From Capronia americana (lineage: Eukaryota; Ascomycota; Eurotiomycetes; Chaetothyriales; Herpotrichiellaceae): a DNA stretch of 64,000 nucleotides. Below the pieces are notes generated by a model. It was given only the letters and a program-made list of their open reading frames with translations, had not been told where the DNA came from and did not search any database. A program made the position numbers and the translations under genes. The stretch lies in the NCBI GenBank assembly GCA_016110215.1, contig JADWQD010000002.1:2914001-2978000 (forward strand), read 5' to 3'. Positions 43,768 to 54,543 of the stretch are shown piece after piece. Each line of letters begins with the position of its first letter. Within the stretch, counting starts at the first letter, position 1.

Positions 43768-45677
43768 GTTCGTAGACGACGCTCTAGCTTGGCCAACGCG
43801 ACGAGTCGTGTGGCGTAGTTAATGACCAGTAACAGGAGAACTGTACAACTGTAGTGGTTTGACTTCTCCTCCCCACATAATTGTTTGAACGTCTACCGTT
43901 GTGCGCGAAAGACACGTACGATGTACGTACAGTCTCCCCCAACCTCACGCGCGACATACGGTACCTAGTAGGTGCCCAGAGCGTGGCCATTTGCTTGCAC
44001 CTCGCCCTCACCCTCACTCCCACCCTCACCTTGACAATCACCCCCTCATCCAAACTTCTCCACGCTGTATTACTCCATACCGTGGCTAGCGCTACCGAGG
44101 ATCTAACTTCAGTGGCACAAACGATTCTCTCTTTTTATCTTCTACCTGTACTTTCCTGTCTCTCTGGTGGACTTGCTCTGACTGGGCGGGAAGGGGATCT
44201 GGTTCGGATAGGCATTCTTCACCTCGATGTAGACAGTGAAGAGGGTTAGACAACCATGGAAGAATTCTTCGTCAACATGGTCGCTCTGACACGGTGCCAT
44301 GATTTGACAGAAAAGTGATACGAAGAAGCGATGCGTGGCTGCCACACGTGCATAACTCTCATTCACTCACGGCCCTCACATTTAGTACAGGTACTTTCGT
44401 GCAGATGCGAAAAGCGTATAAGGAAAAGAACCGTCGAGACCTGCAGAAAGCCGGGGGCAGTTGTGGTGGCTCATACATAAGATAACTTCTCCTGTACACA
44501 ATCCCCCAAGTGGCGTCCACCAAAGAGCAATCAGTTCCCAAACAGCCGTACCCTCGCAGTTGCAAAGTTTGGTAAACGACGATGGTAGAAGTTGATGGTC
44601 GAGAAAAAGGTACTGCACCTGGCTGAAGAGCAATACTAGGAACTGGACCACCCTATCGAGAAGGGAACTCTTCTATTCAGCGTCACCCGTCAGAGCCACA
44701 CCAAAAGGCCAGCTCAGATCAACCAAGTGACACCACACCCACCCCCAAACCTGCAATTTCAAACACGACACCACCTGGCACCGCAGAGACTGTCCCGAAC
44801 GCGGAGGACTGGTACTTAATGCTGGTGAAGACGACCTTGTTGGGATTGCTGCTGGAGACCAGCTTGATCCACAGATTGATGGATATCTGGATTACCTTGG
44901 ACTCTCCCTGCTGGATACACCTAGCCCGAACTTGCAGACATGAAAGCACCATACCCTGTTATTACCATATTTACTTACGATCAATCTGGATGGCTATCGC
45001 TGACATAACTGGGGAGATGTTACTCCTTCTAGGGATGTTGGGAAACAAGCGCGGACTGTATGCGCAGCGTAAGTGACGTGAAGTCCAAGGCCGTCTAGCA
45101 GCCGAGTTAATGAGCATCTGGAAGCCTTTCGTTGTCCAACGGTAGAGCAATGGTCATTGCCGCCAACATTCCATGCAATCCTTTCCTTTTATACCTGGTA
45201 TTCCCCTTCTTGTACTGAGCAGTTTCATGGCCAGGCATTGGAAGGAAGCAAAGTTCGGTCCTTGATTCTCTGGCGGTGCTTTGCCTGCCGCGGTAGACGT
45301 TCCTCGCCTTTGGCAAACAGCGGTTTCTCATAGTCTGTCGGTGCCGGTGACAGAAATGCACACACCCTCCTCACTCTCAGCTTGTGTTATCCTCACAAAC
45401 ATCTGTGCAGTCATGTGATTGGTCCAAGGGTGCTTGCCGCGTGCTCGTACATCACAATCCGACTCGGGCGCGTAATAAACTCGGTGACGGGTCCACAAAG
45501 AGAGGGAAGACACCTGCCCTCGTCGCGTTTGCTTGTCTCGACGACTCCGAACCAGGAGAGCTGCACGTGGTAACTGATGGTGTCCGTAGATGAGGGTTGG
45601 GTGAGGGTCTTGACTGTTTTAACCAGGCAACTTCACTAGCGCGACCAGGCAAATGCGACCGTCTGTGATCCGTCATC
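43768..45677. other. Long intergenic region upstream of SPP1
   Basis: 1.9 kb between divergent genes. Contains a CCCTCA-rich tract at 44001-44033. Open frames (for example 43881-44249 +, 44382-44651 -) are short and featureless. Confidence 0.5.
44001..44033. repeat. CCCTCAC-type tandem repeat
   Basis: Imperfect CCCTCAC/CCCTCAC/TCCCACC units over about 33 bp; the minus strand reads GTGAGGG. Telomere-like in composition but not the fungal TTAGGG repeat. Confidence 0.6.
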
Positions 45678-48261
45678 ATGGCCTTCTCGCTCTCTGAACT
45701 TCTCAACCCCGAACCGTCAATTACACCCACTGCCGGGCCTGAAACAGCAGGGTGAGTCTCCGTCCTTGCGACAGCGCATTTGATTATTGCGTCTAACCAT
45801 GCCTGCGTTTTCTAGGATGGAATCCACCGAGCCGGCTGCAACGTTCTTCGCGCCCGAACTGTTCCAGCACGACGACGACGCGCCGCTCGAGCAAGATGCC
45901 TTCGACCGCAAAGCGCATATGGAAGACACAAAGATGGATGATGAACCCCTATTCCAGTCTGCTGGCATCGTGAACAACTACGACGGTGTGGACGAAGAAG
46001 ACCACGTCAAGCAGGAGACACTCGACACATACCCTCCTCTAGACGGCGAGATGGCAGACTCTTCAATGATGGAAATGGTAGAAGAAAGCTTCGATGCAGA
46101 AGACAGCCCGGCCAAAGGCAAAAGTCAGACTCCGAAACAACGAAAACACCCAGGAAAGTCCCGCAAGGCCGACCCAGAGTCGCTGCCGAAATCTTCGATC
46201 CACTCCTCCAAAAACGAAGGGCAACATACCGATCGAAGATACCTCTGTTACCTCTGCCACAAACTCTTCACTAGACGCCGCTCCGTAAGAGACCACATTT
46301 CCAAGATCCACAATATCAAGACCTGGGAGCCAGTACGCAGTCTGGAAGTTGTTGTCGATCCCATCAGCGGCGAACCGGTGGAACCGCTGGAAGACATTGT
46401 AGCCCGAGGTCCACCGCCCCCTCCTCCCAAACCGACAAAAGCAGAGAAAGCCAAAAAGGCGGTCAGAAACGAGGAAGAAGAGGATGGACAGCGCGAAGAA
46501 CAGCATGAGGATGAAGTCGAGAAGCCAGACGAACAAGAAGGCATTCCGGTCCGTCTACCGCCCGTCGTCGAATCGCCTGCGCCGCCCATCGCGGTTGCGA
46601 CATTGAAGAAGGAGCCCTCGATCGCAGGGTCAAGAGCGTCTTCAACAGAACCATTCGCGACCCCGGCTCCCGTCGCAGGCAAAAAGCGGCCGGCCCCTGA
46701 CGATACCGTCAAACCTCTCTCGGCCGCGGCCAGGAAGAAGGGCACAGCCAAGGTGAAGAGCACGCCCAACAAGAAGCCCAAGCTTAGCGAAGCAGAACAG
46801 AGTCCGCCTGCGTCGCGGTCGACTTTCCGATCCCCCAGCGCTACTCCATCTTCGCATCAGCTTAAGCCACCCCTGTCCAAACTCAAGAACCAGACGTCGG
46901 CCGCGAGTGTCCAGTCATCACCGTCTCGGGCTTCGTCTCGTGCCGCTTCTCGAGAGGTTTCTGCTTCTCCGTCAGAAGCCGACTCAGCGACAAGCTCAAA
47001 TGACGATGGGGAGGTATTTTGCATCTGTAGGAAAGGTGACAATCATACCTGGATGATCGCTTGCGATGGTGGCTGCGACGAATGGTTTCATGGCAACTGT
47101 GTGAACATCAAGGAGCGTGATGGAGAATTGATCGACAAGTATATATGCCCGACGTGTACAAAACCGGGTCTTCAAACGACGTGGAAGCGCATGTGCAGGC
47201 GAAAAGATTGCAGGAAGCCTGCTCGTGTCACCCAGATTCCACCTAGCAAATACTGCTCCGATGCATGCGGACGCATGTTTTTTGTCGAATTGGTACAACG
47301 AGGCGACTCGCACACGCAGACGACGAAGAACGGCGAGTATATTGTCGAGGCGCCCAAGCCGAAGAAGCACCGAAAGAAACACACGGAGAAGGAGAAGGCC
47401 TCCAAACACATTCCGCACCTTGCCAATGGCCTGGATCCAGACAGCCGTCTTGCCACCCCTGCCTACAGCGACGAGGAGAAGACCGAGTACGAGACGGACA
47501 GCAGTCTCGACGATGACATGCTTCCCAATCGTGGCGCAGCTTTACGAGCCGGCGAGGTCAAGGCACTGATTGAGAGATGCAAAAACATTGAAGAATGGAA
47601 GGCCCTGGGCAGGAAGCCGGATACGCCGCCCCTCGATGTCGACGTGGAGATGAAAGACGCAGAAGACACGAAGGGAGCTCCGCCGGAGTTGGAATACGAT
47701 GACTTGGAACTTGCGAAATTGGCCGGCATCGAAGCAGAGAAATCCCGGCTCAGTGCTCGAAGCGCTATACTTAGTGCTCGAGAACAGTTTTTGGAGTTGA
47801 TCAAGGCGCGTTCTACCGCCATAACGGAAGAAGTTCGTAAGGCACATCCGAAAATGAAGGACTTGTGTGGATTTGACCCCAGAGTCGCGTGGTCGGACGA
47901 AGAGTTCTTGACCTGGTATGATCAGAAAGGCGGGAAAGCCACCCTTGATGCTGGCGCGGATGCCAAAATCGGCCCACCAGACGATCCGGACGAGGAAGGA
48001 GACAAGAAACTGCCGAATGGGAATATTCACCACGATGACAACGCCATGTCCGACGAGGATGACGGAGGGGACACGATGCCAAAGAAGGGCGGCGTGTGTA
48101 TCAAGAACAGATGTCCCCGGCACAGGACCTGGGCCAAGGGGCAGCTGGCCGAAGTCAGGTTCGAGCAAGACTTGGTGAGAAGGGCGTTGCAGCGACAAGA
48201 AGGCTTGAAAGAGGAACTCCGGGGCAGAGCCGTCGTTCGGGCTTGGGAGAAGAGAGGCTGA
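45678..48261 (+). CDS. SPP1: COMPASS (Set1 methyltransferase) subunit Spp1/Cfp1-type PHD-finger protein
   Basis: Exons 45678-45751 and 45816-48261 (64-nt intron, GTGAGT donor, TCTAAC branch, CTAG acceptor) give 839 residues starting MAFSLSELLNPEP. A C2H2 finger lies near 163-185 (YLCYLCHKLFTRRRSVRDH). The PHD finger is at about 425-475 (VFCICRKGDNHTWMIACDG, with WFHGNCV). A Cfp1-type cysteine segment follows at ~484-512 (MCRRKDCRKPA, KYCSDACG), and a C-terminal zinc-binding end GVCIKNRCPRHRTW lies near 785. Spp1 reads H3K4 methylation and is part of the nuclear Set1/COMPASS complex. Long basic and Pro/Ser-rich linkers make it more than twice the yeast length. Confidence 0.88.
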
Positions 48262-49274
48262 GGTCGCCCCAGCAATAAAGCACGTTCTGGTTTCGTCTAT
48301 GGATGTATACGACCCGGTTTACGGCGAAATAAGGCTCGGTTTAAACTCAGCCGCAATGACAACATGACTCTTTTGCTATTGAGTTTATCTGCTCTTCCTC
48401 GCCTACTTCTTCGTTGACTGGTTCCAGGTTGATATTGTTGCTAGCGAAAGCGAAGTGAATGATGAGACCGCTGCACGACGATTTGATCGGGGTCTCCCCG
48501 CACTAAGTTAGTTACCTTTGTGCATTCTTAATGTGCATCTACGAGTACTTAGGATGAAGAATGGCCTGGCACGTGCCCGGGTAAGTTGCCCCCGTGAAAT
48601 GCTTCTCGTCTCCTCCTCTGACGATTTCCTCACTCCACTGTGACTACTCAAAAATCCCTTTTCAGACGGACACGAGGACACATTCCCTTCGTGTCTGCGG
48701 CCTTCTCAAACATGGGTTTTGCAACATGGTACGCATGGCGTCATACCCATTCCCATTCCCGTTTCCCATTACTCACTCCCCGGCCGTCGGCTCCCGAAGA
48801 TCCCGGCCCGTCAGGTGAGATGTTGGAAGGTACTATAGTAGTACATATCTTTATTCTGGGGCCTGGGATATCCCCACTTGTGATTCGCTCTCCATTGTCG
48901 CCTGTATTCTACGCAGGCGGAATGCGACGGTCTTGTGCTCGACGACCAGAAATGAGACCGAAAAGAAACGAATCGAAAGAAGGCCGAGGTCACTATTTTT
49001 AAGAATCGCGTCGCTGATGACTTCAAGAGCAGCATGTACAGCTAAGGCGACAGTGACGGGGACAAGCAGCGAGTTGCATCGAATATTGTTATTCGATAGG
49101 TCGGCCTTTTCCCAGGCTTTTCCTTTTCCTTATGCCTATCCATCAAGTACTCGTACACTTAAACTTACATTTCCATTTACGCACCAAGACTGACCACGGC
49201 GTGCAATTTCTTTTTCCTTCACTCAACGACCGTGCCGCCAGTCCGCCGCGAGTAGCGGCAAGTGAGCGTGCCTC
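48262..49274. other. Intergenic region between convergent genes
   Basis: 1.0 kb with 3' UTRs of SPP1 and the lactate dehydrogenase gene. A TACTCGTA motif lies near 49148. No gene was recognised. Confidence 0.5.
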
Positions 49275-50490
49275 CTACTTAGCAGCTACAGTGCTGTTCT
49301 CCATCAATCTCTCCACCGTCTCTCCCACACTCACTCCCCCCCGGACCAGTTTCCTCTCCTCCGGCTCCTCCAGCTTCACGTCGACGGTCTTGACTACGCC
49401 GTCGCGGCCCAAGAACGCCGGTAAACTGACGCAACAGCCTAGCTCTTCCCGGAAATGGCTGATAGGCATGGGCCCCGCCGGCAGCGAGGCGAGCTGGTCT
49501 GGCAGGCGACCAAACAGCGGGATCTGTGCTTTGTTGTCGTAGACGATGGCGGAGATGATGCGCGCGACCGACGAGGCGATGCTGAATGTCGGCGCGCCTT
49601 TGACGTTGGCTATCACGTGGCCTTGCTTGCGGGATCGGGCTGCCAGCTCGGCCTCGGTGACGGCGCCGAAGTCGACGGGAGACATGGGGGACTCGCTGAT
49701 GGGGACGCCGGAAATGACGGCCGTGGACCAGGCGGGGAAGTCGGCTTGCGGGCCATTGTCGTGTGTGCCTAAGATGTCGGCGTGGATGCTCTCGGGAGAG
49801 ATCTGTGCCGCGCGAGAAAAGACGAGGGACAAAGGTCAGTTGCATTGTATTCGGGTGAAAGGGTAAAAAACGAACAAGGGGCTTTTGACACGAAGCAAAC
49901 ATTACCTTTAGCTCTTCGGCTATGATTCTCCGCAATCTGACTGTGTCGAGGTACGTTCCTAGGCCTAGAACATGTGAGCTCGGCAGGTTTGCCAGCCTGT
50001 ACGCCAGCGTGGTGAGGATATCAACGGGATTTGACACGATCAAAAGGATGGTTGAGGGGAGGAGGTACGGTTTTAATCCATCGATGATGTGGCGGAGGAT
50101 GGCGGTCGTGCGCTCGAGTTGCTGGACTCTCGTTTCGTCTGGAGCTGGGAATCAGTCTACGAACGCGGCATTCGCGTCACCGGAGACGGTAGACTCACCT
50201 TTCCGCCGCTTCACCCCCGCGGCAATGACGATGATGTCGCACTCTGCAGCGTCGCGTAACGTCCCAGGCCTCACGCGCGTGCTACTCCCTTCTGCGCACG
50301 AAGCGTCCGATAGATCGCGCACCTGTGCGTCTCGCTTGTCGAGATTCACATCAACGAGGAGGAGCTCCGAATACCGAGACCCGTGCAGGAGGGCGTACGC
50401 AATGGCTGACCCGACGGTACCAGTGCCGATGATGGCGATGCGTGTTGCCGTTGGGCAGGGTGGTGGTTGGGGCTGTGAGAAGGATGACAT
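49275..50490 (-). CDS. L-lactate dehydrogenase family protein
   Basis: Exons 50199-50490, 49906-50144 and 49275-49802 give 352 residues. Introns are 54 nt (GTGAGT...CCAG, phase 1) and 103 nt (GTAATG...ACAG, phase 0). The NAD site is IAIIGTGTVGSAIAYALL, followed by DVNLDKRDAQVRDLSDA. LIVSNPVDILTTLAYRL and GLGTYLDTVRLRR supply the conserved Asn, Asp and Arg. The catalytic His is in ILGTHDNGPQADFPAWS, which differs from the usual GEHGDS and is about two residues longer. L-LDH interconverts pyruvate and lactate in the cytosol. The Arg-containing substrate loop (DETRVQQLERTT) is kept, but the changed His loop leaves substrate specificity uncertain. Confidence 0.9.
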
Positions 50491-51775
50491 TGGATGTATT
50501 GTTTTTTCAACTGGGTTATTGTGGAGAGTTTGTGCTAAAATCTTGAGGCTGCTTCATGAGTAGCGTAATTAGCGTCGTTCGTAGTGTGTGTGTTTGTAAG
50601 TGTGTGTTTTTGCAGACGGCGCGCTACCTATACCAGGTGCTATCCGGGCGATATTATAGCATTTGCGCCTTGGGTCAGTGGTTCGGTAGTGGTATGACAA
50701 TCCATGTCACATGAGTGCCCGGATGTGGGAGTCCAAGGTCGGCTGGCACCTTCCATCTCGTAAACGCCACACCCTGGACCCCGCAAGAAGGTAAATCGCG
50801 TTCGAAACGAACAGCCCGGGCTCCGTTTGGCGCATGATGAGGCGGGAAGGCCTGCGCGACTTCGTGTGCAATCGGATTCCGTGCAGTCGTTCGCCACTCT
50901 GTTTGCGGGAGTCTGGCGGGAGTGGGGACGGCTGTAGCGAGTGCGGATTGCGTGAGATATAGGAAAGCGGGGGTTTTGGCTGGGGGAGCTCTGGTGTCTG
51001 ACAGTCTCATACGACTATTGTCCCCTGCTGGTAAAGAGAAGAACCACGGGTCGGGAGTTAACCCGGTAAAAGGAACCGCTCGACCCGCATCACCACGGTA
51101 TGACACCTATAGGACCTGGCACACGGAGAGCTTGGGCCAGCAGACAGAACCCAATGTAGGTCTCGTCGGGAGTGATTTGAGAACAATAGTCTAGGTGTTT
51201 ATGCTCTTTCGAAGGTTGCCGTGGATCGAGGCCAATATTTGCTCTGTCTCGATTGATCGACTGATGTTGCTCATGGTATTGGCCTAGGGACATCAACCTG
51301 GCCGAAAGGGTAGAACTTTGAGAGGGTCGACATGCTACATCGACACTTTTACCTGACAATATTACTTCATACAGAGACAAGCAGCAAAACTTGAACATGG
51401 CGAGGACGGACAGAACGGTGTAGATGCGTGACTGGTTTCGCTTTCGGCGTATCGCGCCTCTAGACTCAACCGTACGATAATAGGGCGGGCGGTACCGCAC
51501 AATTGGCAACACCATTCTCAACTTCCCTTCATGTTTCGCTCAATGTTTCCCCATCAGCCCTTCGACTGTTGTGCTGTTGTCGCGATGATTATCCGAGGCC
51601 TTTGCAAATATAGCCCTAGGCATATATTCTCGAAACCCCACTCCTCAGTTCCATCGGTATCTTCTCGCGACTCCGAAGTCACTTGCGAAAACGGGGTTCA
51701 CTAGGACCTTGCATCTGCATATTCCAGATATCCGGATTTGAAGAGTTCATCAGAGACGTCCGCTTACTGCTAGAA
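50491..51775. other. Intergenic region between divergent genes
   Basis: 1.3 kb. TG-rich sequence lies at about 50584-50613, just upstream of the dehydrogenase ATG. Frames such as 50675-51106 (-) and 51090-51521 (-) have no features. Confidence 0.5.
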
Positions 51776-52511
51776 ATGACGTTGTATCAGTGCACGGTCT
51801 GCTCACGATCGTTCAAACGGAATGAGCATTTGACTAGGCATAAGAGAAGCCATTTTGCGGACCGACCTTTCACTTGTCCAATTTGTGTTCGATCATTCAC
51901 ACGACAGTAAGGGAAATGGAACTCTGCGAAATTTATGGCATTGGAAGAAGCTAATGATACCGCGTGCACATAGAGACTCACTGCTACGGCATCTGTCGTC
52001 TCACGCAAAATCACCGGCCCGAAGCAGCCAGCTGAAGCAAGGCAAAAATGACGAGGAGTCCGACCAGTTACACGCTTCCGACAATGAGGACAGCCAAGAG
52101 CTGCAGGATGCCACAACGCTTCCCGAGCAACGCCAGTTAAATCCAGACCAGTCCAGTCCTGCCAGCATCCCAAATGTGGTTGATGCCATCTCGAACGCAA
52201 ACATCGAGGATGAACCAGACATCGATGTCCCCCCGGAGCTTGTTGCTGTCCAGCCTAACAGCAATGAGCATTGTATCAATAGCAGCGTGGAGCTGCACAG
52301 CCCTCAGAGTGCCGCTTCGAATTACGCCCATGCTATGGAATCCGCTGAGACATACGGTAGCTCGGGACCAAATTACGATGCGGACGTTCTCTACCGACGC
52401 CGCTCTGTAAGAACTCATTCTCCATCAGATTTGCTTGAGTACCCTGAGGCACTGTATAGCGACGTAGTCGACGTTCATGCGAGAAAATGGTTGAAGGACT
52501 TTTGTGCCTGA
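51776..52511 (+). CDS. Two-finger C2H2 zinc-finger protein
   Basis: Exons 51776-51906 and 51974-52511 (67-nt intron, GTAAGG...ATAG) give 222 residues starting MTLYQCTVCSRSF. Finger 1 is YQCTVCSRSFKRNEHLTRHKRSH; finger 2 is FTCPICVRSFTRQDSLLRH plus LSSH, with the intron falling inside it (patterns quoted in part). The remaining ~150 residues are acidic and Ser/Gln rich with no fungal_trans domain. Paired fingers of this spacing are typical of fungal transcription factors that normally continue with a regulatory domain, so this is either a naturally short regulator or a truncated one. An upstream in-frame codon at 51683 would extend it by 31 residues of unlikely sequence. The stop is 23 bp from that of the convergent DUF3425-type gene. 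Confidence 0.75.
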
Positions 52512-52534
52512 AAATTGCGCGGCATTGGCCGATG

Positions 52535-53906
52535 TTAAATTTCGATCGTTGCACCAACCAAAGCCTCAATCTTCGACTTCAACCGAAACACGGCGGGCCG
52601 ACTTAGGCCAACAGGCCTACCGACATCCACCTGTGGCAAGTTGGGGAAGCTTTTCACCTTCCAGCCTGACGCTGCGGTGTCGGCATACAGGCAGGGGTAT
52701 GCTTCAAAGAAACCGTCGTCCAGCTTCTGCGTGTCGAATTCGTCATATTGAAGATCATATGCTCGTGATAGAGCCCGCAGTTCCGGAGTGCGCAGAACTG
52801 GTTTCTTTTCTAGACCTGGTTCTGCTGCTAACGGGTTTGTGCTTCTGACATTCTCCAAACAAACAACATCCCAGACACGGAACGACGTCTCGTCGTTCAC
52901 TTCCTCGATGATTCTGGGACTTGATCCCGGAACATCCTGTTGGAATGATTGCTTTCTTCGGCCAAGTCCTTTCCGGTGCGCGACGAGATTGTGGATGGCC
53001 ACCCGGAATAAGTCATCGAGGTCTATCTGGTCCTGGTACTTTATCGCCATGTCTCGAACATCTGGCCATGGCATCCAGTCGATCATTGGGGAATGAGGTA
53101 TAGCCAACTGAGCCCGTGTTGGGCGGTAGGCCGGAGGCAGCTGCGTGTAGGAGCGCTCGCAAGGGAAATTTCGCCAGAGTTCCGCATAGAGAAAGCCTCG
53201 AAAGGTAGCCTGTTCAACACCAAGCCAGTCAACATATCAGCTTCGATCCCATACACTGGCTCCGTGGCTGGCCAAACTCACAGTCAAATTCCAGTACCCT
53301 TCAGCCGCCGGCCACGCTTCGCGCACTACCCACAGCACTGCTTCTGCAGTGATGGCACGTTGCAAGTCATTACTGGAATGATCAGCGTGGTCGGATAGCA
53401 AACATATTTCACTGGGCTCACTCTAGGACAGATTTCTCCGAGCAGCAGCGAACCAATTGCCTCGATGCAGTGATATACATATCCATTCGTGATCTTGGCA
53501 GGCTTGTGTTATATCCCATGACCAGATTCAGCCCTGACAGGGGTCGAACAAAAGGCTGGTCAAGCAACGTCATCCCGTCGGAACGTACAAGAGACCTCTT
53601 CCTCTTGAGGATCGACTGCTGCGGGATAATATTCGCGCATTCGTCTTCGGGCTCTGGCTCGCTGGCTGACGACGATCTTACATGGCGGTTGTTCGTACTC
53701 TTCGGGCTCCGCATCGGTAGTCTGGCTCCTGGCTGATGATGGAGAGACAGGCGTCGTGCTCGGATATGTGGATGTCTTTGTTGATGTCGCGCATCCGACT
53801 GCACCCACTTCGGCTCGGTAATAGCTTCGGCGGCTGCCTCAATACTGTCCTCATCGTCGAGGTAGTACAGGCTCTGACAATCGTCTCGTATCCACTGTCC
53901 CGGCAT
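52535..53906 (-). CDS. DUF3425-type regulatory protein (N-terminal part of model uncertain)
   Basis: The C-terminal exon 52535-53209 (224 residues) and the preceding exon ending at 53282 are firm. The 72-nt intron GTGAGT...ACAG joins AAEGYWNLT to ATFRGFLYAELWRNFP. The segment RPTRAQLAIPHSPMIDWMPW, with PDVRDMAI, matches the DUF3425 pattern of fungal bZIP-associated regulators. Upstream, YVYHCIEAIGSLLLGEI and AITAEAVLWVVREAWPAA read well in one frame. The link to a start is weak: the tentative model uses exons 53282-53503 and 53550-53906 (46-nt intron, poor donor GTTCGA), giving 417 residues from MPGQWIRDD. No bZIP basic region was found. Another frame at 53560-53808 also looks protein-like, so a frameshift or an unseen intron is possible. 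Confidence 0.6.
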
Positions 53907-54543
53907 TATCGCATCGGATCATTTCCTGCTCAATGGACTTCGACAGGTCCGTTCCGAGTATTGCATTGCGCCTGTGCGGCAAAAAATCGAGCCTGATGCG
54001 GATCCATTACACAACAACAAGTTGTGGGAACGTCAACAGGATGTTCATCCACAGCTGACTTGGCATTTTGCTGGAGATCAGTTTGGTGCGGGGTCCCCAG
54101 GGATCCCAATCTTCCGGCTCACCTCTGAGCCCGCAAGCTGACAAGGACATGCCAAGTGCACCGTACAGCGCCGGGACGACCATCTCGTAAGATGCACCTT
54201 AGACTGCCCTAGCACGATACTCGACGTCAACCAATGGGACATGCACTGATTACAGGGTTGGAAACAACCAATTCTGGCATCAATCCCCGATCTCTTGTCC
54301 CCTGATCCGGTGCCGCAACCGAGGGGCTCCGCTACCCCACAGCTCGCTTCATCGGGTATGTGTATCTTGTAACGCGTACGTGTGATTGATGACCAGGATC
54401 CCGGTTTGGACAGCCTTACGTCTATATATGCTTCCAAGTCCTCTGGGTGCATCACTCTAGAAATAAAGGCTATAACCATCCAGAAGCTTTTGGTCTCCGT
54501 GGTCTCGTCCTTTCCACTACTGAATTGAGCAGATCTCACCAAG
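53907..54543. other. Intergenic region between divergent genes
   Basis: 637 bp upstream of the DUF3425-type and phenol-monooxygenase genes. The long minus-strand frame 54078-54845 starts inside the monooxygenase gene and is antisense to it. Confidence 0.55.

Noticed and set aside
44001..44033. Possible internal telomere-like repeat
   Set aside because: Units are CCCTCAC-like and imperfect rather than CCCTAA; better described as a simple repeat.
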